NCBI RefSeq assembly: GCF_003860565.1 | Contig: NZ_CP034157.1 | Span: 1,054,001 to 1,118,000, forward strand | Source of the DNA: Cloacibacterium normanense | GTDB taxonomy: Bacteria > Bacteroidota > Bacteroidia > Flavobacteriales > Weeksellaceae | DNA: 64,000 bases | Reading direction: 5' to 3' | Part shown: piece after piece, positions 17,350-27,277 of the stretch | How the letters are laid out: each line of letters starts with the position of its first letter | How positions within the stretch are numbered: the stretch's first letter is position 1 | Made by a program: the position numbers and the translations under genes | The notes under the pieces: generated by a model | What the model was told of the DNA's origin: nothing | What the model saw: the letters and a program-made list of their open reading frames with translations, nothing else | Databases searched by the model: none

Positions 17350-18048
17350 TTGAAAGCAGAAGATTTTTTAAACGGACAAGTACTTTTGGTGGACAAGCCT
17401 TTGGATTGGACCAGTTTTCAGGCTGTTAATAAATTGAAGTACAAACTCAAAAGAGAGTTCCATCTTCCTATAAAATTTAAAATCGGTCATGCTGGAACGC
17501 TGGATCCTAGAGCAACAGGCTTATTGATAGTCTGCACCGGAAAATTCACCAAGAAAATTCCAGAAATTCAAGATGCGCCAAAAGAATACATCGCCGAAAT
17601 TAAAATTGGCGTACAAACCGAATCTTACGACACCGAAAAACCAGAAATACTTCATGCCGATTATTCACACATTACAGAAGATTTCATCAAAGAAACTTTG
17701 TCAACATTTGTAGGAGAAATTGAGCAAAAACCGCCTGTTTTTTCAGCGATAAAAATTGATGGAAACCGCGCTTATGATTTAGCAAGAGCTGGTCAAGAAG
17801 TAGAAATGAAATCTAGGAAAACGACCATTCATTATCTCAATAACATCGACATTCAACTTCCTTTTGTCACTTTTACCGTAGGTTGCAGCAAAGGAACTTA
17901 CATCAGAAGTTTGGCTCACGATATTGGTCAAAGTTTAGGAGTTGGTGCTTATCTTACTCAACTCAGAAGAACCAAAATAGGAGAGTACCATGTAGAAAAT
18001 GCACATGCAGAAATTTTGGAAAATGAGTTTAGATTTGAAAATTTCTAA
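17350..18048 (+). CDS. truB: tRNA pseudouridine(55) synthase
   Basis: 232 residues; converts U55 in the T-loop of tRNAs to pseudouridine. Motif I is GHAGTLDPRATGLL with the catalytic Asp at 52; also 'KPPVFSAIKIDGNRAYDLARAG' and 'CSKGTYIRSLAHDIG'. The start is a TTG at 17350 (21 nt after uppP). The C-terminal PUA extension is absent, normal for the shorter Bacteroidota form. Confidence 0.94.
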   Translation: MKAEDFLNGQVLLVDKPLDWTSFQAVNKLKYKLKREFHLPIKFKIGHAGTLDPRATGLLIVCTGKFTKKIPEIQDAPKEYIAEIKIGVQTESYDTEKPEILHADYSHITEDFIKETLSTFVGEIEQKPPVFSAIKIDGNRAYDLARAGQEVEMKSRKTTIHYLNNIDIQLPFVTFTVGCSKGTYIRSLAHDIGQSLGVGAYLTQLRRTKIGEYHVENAHAEILENEFRFENF

Positions 18049-18050
18049 CC

Positions 18051-18605
18051 ATGAAAAACTATTACTTTTTATTCATTTTTATTAGTTTTTTAGGATATTC
18101 ACAACAAAAAGAAAATCTTAATCAAGGAATTTATTGGAGTACAGATGCGCAAGTTGCCTATGGATTAGCAAAAGCAGTTGCAGATATCGTGAATGAAGAT
18201 AACAATGTAGATTTTAATGCCAATGCAGGAATCACTTCTGTTATTGGTTTTCAACCGATTCATAAAATAGGTTTAGGCGCTGGTTTTCGATACAATTACA
18301 TTTATGATAATATCCATAATTTGTATTTCTTGGTTCAGCCAAAAATTTATTTAGACAATGCCGCAGATTCTGGATATATTTATCTCAATGCTGGATTTGC
18401 CCTTACTAAAAGTGATGTGAGAAAAGCCAGAGTATATACTTTAGGCATTGGTGACCAAAACCCCATCAATGTGAGAATGAATTATTATTACTCCTTTTTT
18501 CTGGAAAATCACAGCATGAATTTCGGAGATGGACTAAAAAGTAACTTTTATATTGGTTTAAATCTTGGAATTACTTTTCACTCCAATAAAGTGAGAGAAG
18601 AATAA
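18051..18605 (+). CDS. predicted outer-membrane beta-barrel protein
   Basis: 184 residues, starting 2 nt after truB. The N-terminal ~17 residues are a signal peptide ([18 protein letters not shown], cut before QQ). The remainder alternates aromatic and polar residues in strand-like stretches ('[12 protein letters not shown]', '[11 protein letters not shown]', '[11 protein letters not shown]'), as in small outer-membrane beta-barrels. It does not end in the usual aromatic residue (ends ...NKVREE). Function unknown; its place between truB and rluF points to co-transcription rather than a shared role. Confidence 0.6.
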   Translation: MKNYYFLFIFISFLGYSQQKENLNQGIYWSTDAQVAYGLAKAVADIVNEDNNVDFNANAGITSVIGFQPIHKIGLGAGFRYNYIYDNIHNLYFLVQPKIYLDNAADSGYIYLNAGFALTKSDVRKARVYTLGIGDQNPINVRMNYYYSFFLENHSMNFGDGLKSNFYIGLNLGITFHSNKVREE

Positions 18606-18619
18606 AAAAATTAAAATTT

Positions 18620-19339
18620 GTGGAAACGCGCATCAATAAATATTTATCAGAAGTAGGTTTTTGTTCGAGAAGAGAAGCCGATAAACTTTTGGAACAAGGA
18701 AGAATTACCATCAATGGCAAAAAGCCAGAATTAGGAACTAAAGTTTCTGATGCTGATGAAATTTGCGTAGATGGCAAAAACATCAAAAAAACAGAAGAAA
18801 AACACGTTTATATCGCCTTTAATAAACCCATCGGAATTGTTTGCACCACAGATACCAAACGTGAAAAAAATAACATCGTAGATTACATCAATCACCCGAA
18901 AAGAATTTTCCCCATCGGTAGACTTGATAAACCTAGTGAAGGTCTTATTTTATTGACGTCTGACGGTGATATTGTGAATAAAATTTTACGCGCCAGAAAC
19001 AACCACGAAAAAGAATACATTGTACGTGTAGACAAACCGATTACACCCAAATTTCTAGAAAAAATGCGCAATGGTGTTCCGATTTTAGACACCGTAACCA
19101 AAAAATGCGAAGTAGAACAAATCGATACTTTGCAGTTTAGAATTGTACTTACCCAAGGTTTAAACCGCCAAATCAGAAGAATGTGCGAATACCTAGGCTA
19201 CGAAGTAAAAAAACTGAAGCGCATTAGAATTATGAACATCAAATTGGATTTACCCATAGGAAAATGGAGAGATTTAACCGATGCTGAAATGAAAGAACTG
19301 GCTCAACTTCTCCAAGATTCTAGTAAGACAGTGGATTAA
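18620..19339 (+). CDS. rluF: 23S rRNA pseudouridine(2604) synthase RluF
   Basis: 239 residues from a GTG at 18620. N-terminal S4 domain ([31 protein letters not shown]), then the RsuA/RluB/E/F catalytic domain with [10 protein letters not shown] (catalytic Asp 103). '[21 protein letters not shown]', '[14 protein letters not shown]' and '[18 protein letters not shown]' match RluF rather than RluB or RsuA. It modifies U2604 in the peptidyl-transferase region of 23S rRNA. It ends 2 nt from the convergent M48 gene. Confidence 0.9.
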   Translation: METRINKYLSEVGFCSRREADKLLEQGRITINGKKPELGTKVSDADEICVDGKNIKKTEEKHVYIAFNKPIGIVCTTDTKREKNNIVDYINHPKRIFPIGRLDKPSEGLILLTSDGDIVNKILRARNNHEKEYIVRVDKPITPKFLEKMRNGVPILDTVTKKCEVEQIDTLQFRIVLTQGLNRQIRRMCEYLGYEVKKLKRIRIMNIKLDLPIGKWRDLTDAEMKELAQLLQDSSKTVD

Positions 19340-19341
19340 AA

Positions 19342-21389
19342 TTATTCTAAAATTTCTACCATAAGTTCTAATAATTCTTTTTTCAATTTGAAATAAAATT
19401 TGCTCATGGTTTCTTGGTATTTTCCTAGAGCTTTGTCTAAAATTTGTATTTCTGAATCGTTATACTTATTGTTTTCGAAGTAAATAAAATCTGCATCCAC
19501 ATATTCTCTTAGTACTTCTTGGTCTTCTTCTTCCATATACATGGCAAAAGCAGAAGATAAGAGCTCTGTAACTTTCTTTTTGAAAATCTTTTCTTTAGAA
19601 ACCATTATGTTTCTGTTTCTCATAATCGTTTCGAAATCAAGCCTTTGAGACATGAAATTGATATATGGAACAAACTCTTGAAAAGCATTGTAATACTCAT
19701 CAAAATCTTTATCTGTCTGTGTAAAACGATTTGCCAATTCAGAAAATTTTTCTTTTTGTTCAAGCGAAGCTTTATGCAAAAGATACTTTAAAATAGCATC
19801 ATCATTTTCTTTGATTTTTTGGTCAACTTGTTCTTCTCTTTGTTTTAGAATTTTCAGGACTTTTGGTGTTTGACTTTTGGTGAATTTTGCACCGTCATAA
19901 TCAAAGGTTTTCAATTTATACGTTCCATTTTGAATCATTTCTAAGACTTTAGCATCGTTTTCTAATGCATTTTTTTCAAAGACAAGGCTTACTTTTTCGT
20001 CTGAGAAAAAATCTTGAGCTATGACATCATCTACAGTAGAAGTTTCATTTTCAATATTTTCGAAAATTGGATTTTTAAAATCATAATAAGAATTAAATAT
20101 CTTATGGAAGGACTTTTCATTCACTATGCTTTTATATTGCTCTCTGAATTCTTCCTCGGAAAGAAATTCTTCTGTATGCGTAAGCATATTATACTCGAAG
20201 AGTTTATTGGTAAATTTCTCTGCGTATTTATCAAAATGCTTCAAGATGTTTTTAGAAATCCTATTGTCTACATTTTCAGAAGGAATATTGAGTTTTTTGA
20301 TGGCTTCAATTCTTTGTTTTATGGTTGGGTGAGAAGCCCATTGATCTTCAATTTGAAGCTTAGATTTATTATATCTTTCTATTTCATTAATATTGATATA
20401 CGGCAAATCATTTTTAATTTCATGGTTATTTTCTTGAGCAAAATAATGCAACAAGGTAGTCTGATTTTGATAAATATTTTTGGTGTCGGCTTTTACGTTT
20501 TTGTCAAGGTAAAAATTCATCGCATTAGAAAGCGCCGATTCTGAAAGGTCTAATCTTAGAAGAGCAGAAGTTTTAACATCGGCACCTACCACATACGTAG
20601 CGATTGCATCTGCATTAAATTCCATCTGTCTGCTTAGCGACATGTGTTTCAGATATAAAAAATCATAAAACTTAGTCAACACCCATTGAATTCCTTCAAT
20701 AATCCACGCTGCCAATCTTGTAAAAAGTGCAATGATAGCATGAGTACTCGCAAAACTTTCCATAGAATCTGCAAAACCTTTGTTATTGTACAGCATGTCG
20801 TAAATCATTTTATTGGCTTGATTTACATAGCTTCCTACCTTCATGCTTTTTTGAGAAAAATGTCCAAATTCATGTGCAAGAATCGCTTTTAATTCACTTA
20901 CCGTAGTGGTATTGATTAAGCCCATTCCTATAGTAAGATTTTTTCTTACTGGGAAAAACATGCTCCAAAAAGGAGAGTTGTAGTTTACAAAAGCATTTAC
21001 ATCATTAGATAAAAACAGCTTTTTAGGTTGATCTGTTCCTACTTCTTGTACCACTTCATCTATTAATTTGAAAAGTTCAGGTTCTTGATTTCTTTTGATT
21101 TCGATAATGCGCTGGTATCATTTTTCTGAAAATTAAAAATAAATTTAACCAAGAAAATCAATATAAAAACAGCCATTCCTATTAGACCACCAGAAAGCAA
21201 AATAACCAAATAATTGAATCTAAAATTTGCAATGATTTCAAATACTAAATAGCCAATAGTAGCGACTAATGCTAGTGCCAAAGTTATTAATACTAAATAG
21301 ACTAAAAAGAATAAAATGATGTAGAGAATGGCCGTGGTTACTTGTTTTTTATACTCAGAAGAGATAGGAGGTAATATTTTTTTGGACAT
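19342..21389 (-). pseudogene. M48 family metallopeptidase, split by one frameshift
   Basis: Two minus-strand frames belong to one protein. 21063-21389 encodes the N-terminal ~108 residues with two membrane helices (LYIILFFLVYLVLITLALAL and VILLSGGLIGMAVFILIFLVKFIF). 19342-21054 encodes the catalytic part, with HEFGH zinc motif ~60 residues in, and a long helical C-terminus. Inserting one base near 21103-21107 joins them: the second frame continues upstream as IEIKRNQEPELFKLIDEVVQEVG, the expected sequence between TM and protease domains. The total would be about 682 residues. Either a real inactivating deletion or a sequence error; without it the gene would code for a membrane-bound Zn protease. 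Confidence 0.8.
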
Positions 21390-22284
21390 TGGTGTAATGA
21401 TTATTTTTTTGTTTTTTTATACTAAAGGAACATAAAATCAAATTCTAGAAAATATTTTTTTGAAAAAAGAGTAGAGTACTCTGAGGAATTAGGAGGAGTT
21501 TTCCATTTTTGAAAATTTTTAAGAAATCTTAAAAATAAGAAAGGAGAATTTCTAAGATCTCATGGTTATTGATTTACAGAGTAAAAATAATAAAAAAGTG
21601 GAAAATAAAAAAGACTGATGGCAAAACTTCTTTGCTTTTCTCAAAGCATTGTCGTTTCTGTCATCAGTCCGGAAACATTGCCTCTGCAACCTTTATTGCT
21701 TCAACTCCCGAAAAATGTTTAATTGCATCTTTTTAAATTCTATCCGCAGATATTTCTAAAAATTTTGCCATTTTTCATTAAAACATATTCCATTGCTCGG
21801 GCAATTTTATCAACTTGAATTTGGGTTGAGCTATTTTCTTGTCAAACACTTTCGTATTCTTCTGAAAAACAAAAAAAGTCTACGTTGACTATTTTTAAGT
21901 CTTACTTTAAGAATCTTAGTTTCTTTATCTCTTTGTTTCAAAATTCTTGTGAGAAAATTTTAAAAAACTATTTATTAATAAATTAAACTTTGTTCTTTTT
22001 TTGGTTTCAAAATCAAGTATGAAGAAACTTCACAACTTTCAATTTTCAACTTAAAAGTTTGACTTGTTTATTGATGTAAAGGTAGCGTAGAAATTTACTT
22101 TTTATAGACTAATTTGCTTTCTGTTTACTCACTTTAAGATATGATTTATGCACAATCATTTTCATCTAAAAGTCTTTATTGATGGAAGTTTACAATTTTA
22201 TTCACAAAATAAACAATTAGTAAGCCTCATAAAAATGTATTAGTTTTTAATTTTCAATAGATTGAAAAGTTATCAATTACCAGA
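21390..22284. other. 895-bp gene-poor region with possible gene remnant
   Basis: No intact ORF of convincing character. Minus-strand reading gives protein-like scraps broken by stops and frame changes (e.g. TQIQVDKIARAMEYVLMKNG near 21775-21840 and DAIKHFSGVEAIKVAEAMFPD just before 21664). There is also a second small hairpin, AGTC/GACT with flanking T-runs, at ~21876-21896. I did not recognise RNase P, tmRNA, SRP or a known riboswitch. A decayed gene or an unrecognised RNA are both possible. Confidence 0.35.
21604..21669 (-). terminator. large terminator-like hairpin in gene-poor region
   Basis: On the minus strand GACTGATG...CATCAGTC (21662-21669 and 21609-21616) extends to about 15 bp with one bulge and one G-U pair, with an inner TGCTTT/AAAGCA hairpin, then TTTTTT. 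It directly follows a frame ending AEAMFPD-stop (TGA at 21664-21666), so it looks like the terminator of a former or unrecognised leftward transcript. Confidence 0.5.
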
Positions 22285-22659
22285 TTACTCCATTCTTTTT
22301 ACAGGCTCTAGATCTTTTAATTCTTCTTCAGTAAAAAGTCTGTAAATAATTTTAAAAGTTTTTCCCAATGGTGTTTCCAGAGAAAAACCGCCTGGTCCGA
22401 AACCTTCTGTAACATCTAACGTGAAATGCGAAAATTTCCAGTATTCAAATAAATCTCTATCAATCCAAAATTCAAAACCATCTACCAAACCAATCATAGC
22501 ATCATTGGTTCTTACATAGAAACCTCCTTTTTCAAAACATTGAGGCTGGGTTCCTTCGCAGCAACCACCAGCTTGGTAAAACATTAAATCACCGTGTTTT
22601 TCTTTTAGCATTTTAATGACTTCCAACGCTTTTTCTGTTACGTCTAACCTTTTTACCAT
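22285..22659 (-). CDS. DUF779 domain protein
   Basis: 124 residues, matching DUF779, a small family often encoded beside aldehyde or alcohol dehydrogenases. Distinctive 'FYQAGGCCEGTQPQCF' carries Cys33, Cys34 and Cys41, a likely metal or redox site; 'FEYWKFSHFTLDVTEGFGPGGFSLETPLGKTF' follows. It lies 76 nt downstream of an aldehyde dehydrogenase on the same strand, with a terminator-like hairpin in the gap. An accessory role in aldehyde or alcohol oxidation is inferred from this repeated pairing only. Confidence 0.85.
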   Translation of the reverse strand: MVKRLDVTEKALEVIKMLKEKHGDLMFYQAGGCCEGTQPQCFEKGGFYVRTNDAMIGLVDGFEFWIDRDLFEYWKFSHFTLDVTEGFGPGGFSLETPLGKTFKIIYRLFTEEELKDLEPVKRME

Positions 22660-22682
22660 TTCTAAAAATTTTTAATAAAATT

Positions 22683-22714
22683 AAAAAAAGGAATGCTGAT
22701 GAACAACATTCCTT
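22683..22714 (-). terminator. terminator/attenuator between aldehyde dehydrogenase and DUF779
   Basis: AAGGAATG/CATTCCTT stem (22688-22695 with 22707-22714, 11-nt loop) followed on the minus strand by TTTTTTT. It would limit read-through from the dehydrogenase into DUF779. Confidence 0.65.
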
Positions 22715-22735
22715 AAAGTTTAAATCACAAGTGAA

Positions 22736-24241
22736 CTAGAAAAATCCTAGTTTATTTTTGTTGTAAGAAATCAACATGTTTTTTGATTGTCTGTAATGAT
22801 CAAGCATCATTTTGTGGTTTTCTCTACCAATACCAGATTGTTTGTAACCGCCAAAAGGTGCGCCAGCTGGATATGCGTGATATTGATTTACCCAAACTCT
22901 ACCTGCTTTTATCGCTCTAGGAACTCTGTATAATTCATGTGCATCTCTCGTCCAAACTCCCGCTCCAAGTCCATACATAGTATCGTTCGCAATTTCTATC
23001 GCTTCTTCTGTAGATTTAAAAGTAGTTACTGCTAACACTGGCCCGAAAATCTCTTCTTGGAAGATTCTCATTTTGTTGTGCCCTTTAAAAATGGTTGGCT
23101 GAATGTAATATCCACCTTCTAAATCTCCACCTAGATGATTCACTTCTCCACCACAAAGCAATTCTGCACCTTCTTCTTTGCCTAATTTGATGTAAGAAAG
23201 GATTTTATCTTTTTGAATTTGTGAAGCTTGAGCACCCATCATTACGGTTGGGTCAAGAGGATTTCCTGTTTTGATGGCTTTAGTTCTTTCTACCACTCTT
23301 TCTAAGAATTTATCAGCAATTGATTCATGAACCAATAATCTAGAAGGACAAGTACAGATTTCACCTTGATTTAGAGCAAATAATACCGCTCCTTCAATGG
23401 CTTTGTCAAAAAATTCGTCATCTGCATCCATCACAGAAGGGAAGAAGATGTTAGGAGACTTACCTCCCAATTCTAAAGTCACAGGAATAATATTTTCTGT
23501 AGCATATTGCATTACCATTCTACCCGTAGCTGTAGAACCTGTAAACGCTGCTTTTGCCACTTTTGGATTGGTTACTAAAGTTCTTCCTAACTCCGCTCCG
23601 AAACCATTGACAATATTCACTACACCTGCAGGAAGTAAATCTTCAATTAGCTCCATTAAAACCATAATAGAAACAGGCGTACTTTCTGCTGGTTTCAGAA
23701 CTACACAGTTTCCTGCAGCTAGAGCAGGAGCCAGTTTCCAAACTGCCATTAGAATAGGGAAGTTCCAAGGAATAATTTGTGCGATTACACCAATAGGTTC
23801 GTGTACGATGATAGAAACGGTGTCTTTGTCTAATTCAGAAATAGAACCTTCTTCAGCTCTTATTACACTAGCAAAATATCTAAAATGATCTACTGCCAAA
23901 GGTAAATCTGCCGCCAAAGTTTCTCTAATGGCTTTACCATTATCTACGGTTTCTACTGCAGCGATATAGGGTAGATTTTCCTCGATTCTATCTGCAATTT
24001 TATTCAAAATAATGCTGCGTTCTGTAGCAGAAGTTTCGCTCCATGTTTTGAAAGCTTCAGATGCAGCATCCACAGCCATTTCTATGTCTTGTTTCGCAGA
24101 GTGTGCAGCTTTTGCCATAACTTTTCCATCAAGTGGAGAAAGCACTTCGAAATACTGTCCTGTAGAAGGAGCAGTCCATTTTCCGTTAATGTAATTGTCG
24201 TATTTTTCTTTTAAAACCGGACGATTGATGTGTGTTGACAT
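22736..24241 (-). CDS. NAD-dependent aldehyde dehydrogenase (ExaC/AldB-like)
   Basis: 501 residues, ALDH superfamily; oxidises an aldehyde to the acid with NAD(P). Visible: PWNFP (~159), the Rossmann-type GSTATG (~235-240), catalytic-base motif ELGGKSP with Glu257, and the nucleophile in [11 protein letters not shown] (Cys296). The EICTCPSR sequence, the length and the DUF779 neighbour point to the acetaldehyde/ethanol-inducible ExaC/AldB branch. It is divergent from an AraC-type regulator with a perfect palindrome in the shared spacer, so aldehyde-responsive control is likely. Confidence 0.9.
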   Translation of the reverse strand: MSTHINRPVLKEKYDNYINGKWTAPSTGQYFEVLSPLDGKVMAKAAHSAKQDIEMAVDAASEAFKTWSETSATERSIILNKIADRIEENLPYIAAVETVDNGKAIRETLAADLPLAVDHFRYFASVIRAEEGSISELDKDTVSIIVHEPIGVIAQIIPWNFPILMAVWKLAPALAAGNCVVLKPAESTPVSIMVLMELIEDLLPAGVVNIVNGFGAELGRTLVTNPKVAKAAFTGSTATGRMVMQYATENIIPVTLELGGKSPNIFFPSVMDADDEFFDKAIEGAVLFALNQGEICTCPSRLLVHESIADKFLERVVERTKAIKTGNPLDPTVMMGAQASQIQKDKILSYIKLGKEEGAELLCGGEVNHLGGDLEGGYYIQPTIFKGHNKMRIFQEEIFGPVLAVTTFKSTEEAIEIANDTMYGLGAGVWTRDAHELYRVPRAIKAGRVWVNQYHAYPAGAPFGGYKQSGIGRENHKMMLDHYRQSKNMLISYNKNKLGFF

Positions 24242-24281
24242 AATTTGTTGAATTTTTAATTTTCAGCCAAATTATCTTAAA

Positions 24282-24297
24282 CATGACAAATGTCATG
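24282..24297. promoter_or_regulatory. palindromic operator in the ALDH/araC spacer
   Basis: CATGACA-AA-TGTCATG, perfect 7-bp arms. It lies a few bases upstream of a degenerate -7 element for the dehydrogenase (ATAATTTG on the minus strand, 24268-24275). Which protein binds it is not known; the neighbouring AraC regulator is one candidate. Confidence 0.55.
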
Positions 24298-24366
24298 GTA
24301 AAATCGTCTCAAATGATAGTATAATAGTGTTTTGAAAATATTAATTACAATACTTTAATATAAACC

Positions 24367-24396
24367 TTGTTTGATTGAAAAATTATTATATATTTA
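24367..24396 (+). promoter_or_regulatory. promoter for the AraC regulator
   Basis: TTG (24367-24369), a 19-nt spacer and TATATTTA (24389-24396), one base off the flavobacterial consensus, 40 nt upstream of the ATG. Confidence 0.45.
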
Positions 24397-24436
24397 GCCA
24401 AATTGATTATTTTATCAAAAATATCATTCATAGTTT

Positions 24437-25381
24437 ATGATACAAGAAGACAAACATTTGCTCTACACCCCTGAATTAACAGGACATGAGCAATTACAAA
24501 ATATAATAGAAAACAAGACTACATTTACTTTAAATAATTGTGAATTTTCTTTGTATGAAACGCACAAGAAGACAGAAGATGTTAAACTAAAGTTTAATGA
24601 TTTGACTTTTACAGCGATGTTACGAGGGAGAAAGCACATGAAATTGGAAAATAAATCTGAGTATTTTGATTATTTTCCTGGTGAAACGGTTTTAGTTTCT
24701 CCCGGTGAAACAATGGTCATCGATTTTCCAGAGGCAGACGAAACTCCTTCACAATGTATTGCATTAAGTTTCAGTCCAGATTTTGTAGAAGAATCATTGC
24801 ATTATCTCAATACCAAATTGATGAAAGTAGACGAAAGTACTTGTTGGCGAATTTCTAGCGAAGAATTTTATCTATTCAACAGCTTACCACTGGCTTCTGC
24901 AACCAATAATCTCATGAGAATTGCCATGGAAGATAATATGAATAAGGATATTATGGCAGATTTGGCACTGAAAGAATTATTGGTAAGACTGATGCAAACT
25001 CAAGCAGGAAAACTCATTGAAAACGATTACAAAACACTGAAAACTTCAAACCGATTGGCTTTTATCATAGATTATATTAAAAACAATCTGCATCAAAAAT
25101 TAAGTATTGAACATTTGGCAAAATTGGCTTTCGTAAGTAAATCTAATTTTTTTAAACTTTTTAAATACGAACTTGGAACATCACCCAATGAATATATTCT
25201 TCAGCAAAGAATAAAACGTGCCAAAGAACTCCTCAAAGAAAACCAAAGCATCAAAGAAGTAGCTTTTGCCACTGGTTTCTCTGACACCAATCATCTCATC
25301 AAAACCTTTAAAACTTTTGAAGGTATTACTCCGAAAAATTATCAACGAAATTTATTTTCAGAATATAAAATCGTTTCTTAA
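24437..25381 (+). CDS. AraC family transcriptional regulator
   Basis: 314 residues. The C-terminal ~100 residues (from 'LAFIIDYIKNNLHQKLSIEHLAKLAFVSKSNFFKLFKYELG' to 'IKEVAFATGFSDTNHLIKTFKTFEGITPKNY') form the double helix-turn-helix AraC DNA-binding domain. The N-terminal ~200 residues resemble an effector-binding cupin-type domain. It is divergent from the aldehyde dehydrogenase-DUF779 pair and likely controls it; the effector is probably an alcohol or aldehyde (inference from context). It ends in a strong terminator. Confidence 0.88.
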   Translation: MIQEDKHLLYTPELTGHEQLQNIIENKTTFTLNNCEFSLYETHKKTEDVKLKFNDLTFTAMLRGRKHMKLENKSEYFDYFPGETVLVSPGETMVIDFPEADETPSQCIALSFSPDFVEESLHYLNTKLMKVDESTCWRISSEEFYLFNSLPLASATNNLMRIAMEDNMNKDIMADLALKELLVRLMQTQAGKLIENDYKTLKTSNRLAFIIDYIKNNLHQKLSIEHLAKLAFVSKSNFFKLFKYELGTSPNEYILQQRIKRAKELLKENQSIKEVAFATGFSDTNHLIKTFKTFEGITPKNYQRNLFSEYKIVS

Positions 25382-25387
25382 ATAAAC

Positions 25388-25424
25388 AAAAACCGCTTCA
25401 AATTTTTGAAGCGGTTTTTAAGTA
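25388..25424. terminator. bidirectional terminator
   Basis: 15-bp arms (25388-25402 and 25405-25419) with A/T runs on both sides. It terminates araC and the leftward fad operon. Confidence 0.85.
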
Positions 25425-25442
25425 TAGTTGAATTAACAAATT

Positions 25443-27218
25443 TTAATAAGAATTTTTTTCTACAAAATGCTTAGCAATTTTCTCAGTTAACGCGATTACG
25501 TTTGGCTGATTGGTGTACTTTGTAAATCTTCTAAGACCAGAAAGCATCATTCTTTGCTCATCACCTTCAGCGAAAGAAATAATTCCTTCTTTAGCAGCTG
25601 CAATTACAGCTTCTACTGCTTTGTAAAGGTTTAATTGAGCCATTGCTGCTTCTATAGAATCTGGACCGAAGTTTTTCTCCACTCTTAGAATTGCAGATTC
25701 TGCCATGTAAATTTGGTTTAAAATTTCTGAAGCATTGATTAACAAGTGTTGTTGCTTTTCAATCTCCATCATGTATTTCTGAAGAGCAGCACCAGAAACC
25801 ATTAAGAATACTTTCTTAAGATTTGCGATGATTGCTTTTTCTTCCGACATAAATTCTGAATAATCAGGCGTTTCAAAAGAAGGAATGCCCATTAATTCTT
25901 TACCAACTGCCATTGCAGGAGACATTAAATCGATTTCGCCTTTGAAAGCTCTCTTCACCAACATTCCTACAGAAAGAAGTCTGTTGATTTCGTTAGTACC
26001 TTCATAAATTCTAGAAATTCTAGCATCTCTCCATGCTGCTTCCATTGGTGTATCTTCAGAGAATCCCATACCTCCAAAAATCTGAATTCCTTCATCTGCT
26101 GCTTTTTGAGCGATGTCTGAAACGTAAACTTTTAGGATAGAACATTCTACCGCGAATTCTTCCACACCTTTTAATTCTGCTTCTTGGTGAGACATTCCAC
26201 CTGCAACTAAAGCATCAATTTTATCTTGAATATCTTGAGCCGCTCTATAAGATCCAGCTTCTGAAACGAAAGTAGCAGTAGCCATTTCCGCTAATTTTTT
26301 TCTAATAGCTCCAAAAGTAGAAATAGGAGTGTTGAATTGTTTTCTTTCGTTTGAATATTGAACAGAAAGGTTGAAAATTCTTCTTTGTGCATCTAAACAA
26401 GCAGCAGCTAATTTAATTCTACCTACGTTTAATGCGTTTAAAGCAATTTTGAAACCGTTGTTTCTTTCACCTAAAAGACATTCTACAGGAACTTTCATAT
26501 CATTGAAGAAAACCTGACGAGTAGAAGAAGCTCTAATTCCTAATTTGTGCTCTTCTTCACCGAAAGTAAGGCTTTCAGGATTTTCTAGTTCGCTTCTGTT
26601 TACAACGAAACCAGTGATGTTTTTGTCATCATCAATTTTAGCAAAGAATGTGAATGTATCTGCAAAACCTGCGTTAGAAATCCACATTTTTTGACCGTTA
26701 ATGATATAATGTTTACCATCTTCAGACAATTTAGCTCTTGTTTTCCCTGAATTTGCATCAGAACCAGCATCTGGCTCAGTTAAACAGTATGCTCCGAATT
26801 TTGTTCCAGCAGCTAAATCTGGTAAATATTTTTGTTTTTGAGCTTCCGTTCCGTATAATAGGATAGGAAGCGTACCAATACCTGTGTGTGCTCCATAAGC
26901 AGTTGCCAATGAACCAGTTGCGCCAGAAATGTAATCACAAGCAATCATAGTAGATACAAAACCAAGACCAAGACCTCCGTAATTTTCAGGAACTGCGATT
27001 CCTAAGAATCCCATTTCACCGATTTGTTTCATACACTCTTCAGTAAATGCGTAATCTTTTTTCTCGAAACGCTCTTTGTTAGGAACTACAACTTTGTCAA
27101 TAAATTCTCTTGCAGAGTCGCGAAGCATTTTTTGTTCCTCAGAAAAATCTTCCATCGTGAAGATATTCTTAGCTTCTATTTCTTTTATTAGGAATTCTCC
27201 TCCTTTTAATGTGCTCAT
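25443..27218 (-). CDS. acyl-CoA dehydrogenase, long/very-long-chain type
   Basis: 591 residues, longer than the ~380-residue short-chain enzymes because of a C-terminal helical extension, as in VLCAD/ACAD9 and Firmicute FadE. Visible: CLTEPDAGSDANSGKT (~145-160), W.SNAG (~179), 'FGGMGFSEDTPMEAAWRDARI' and the catalytic Glu (~406) in RIYEGTNEI. It performs the first step of beta-oxidation, electrons going to EtfAB. Last gene of the leftward marR-fadN-thiolase-(four helix bundle)-acyl-CoA dehydrogenase operon. Confidence 0.92.
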   Translation of the reverse strand: MSTLKGGEFLIKEIEAKNIFTMEDFSEEQKMLRDSAREFIDKVVVPNKERFEKKDYAFTEECMKQIGEMGFLGIAVPENYGGLGLGFVSTMIACDYISGATGSLATAYGAHTGIGTLPILLYGTEAQKQKYLPDLAAGTKFGAYCLTEPDAGSDANSGKTRAKLSEDGKHYIINGQKMWISNAGFADTFTFFAKIDDDKNITGFVVNRSELENPESLTFGEEEHKLGIRASSTRQVFFNDMKVPVECLLGERNNGFKIALNALNVGRIKLAAACLDAQRRIFNLSVQYSNERKQFNTPISTFGAIRKKLAEMATATFVSEAGSYRAAQDIQDKIDALVAGGMSHQEAELKGVEEFAVECSILKVYVSDIAQKAADEGIQIFGGMGFSEDTPMEAAWRDARISRIYEGTNEINRLLSVGMLVKRAFKGEIDLMSPAMAVGKELMGIPSFETPDYSEFMSEEKAIIANLKKVFLMVSGAALQKYMMEIEKQQHLLINASEILNQIYMAESAILRVEKNFGPDSIEAAMAQLNLYKAVEAVIAAAKEGIISFAEGDEQRMMLSGLRRFTKYTNQPNVIALTEKIAKHFVEKNSY

Positions 27219-27277
27219 ATTATTATTTTTTTAATTTTAAATTTTAGATTATAAATTTTAAATTTTTTGATTCTAAA

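Noticed and set aside
21604-21720. SRP RNA or SAM riboswitch
   Set aside because: CCGGAAA and GCAACC strings caught the eye, but the conserved SRP domain IV pairing and the S-box order of motifs are absent on both strands.
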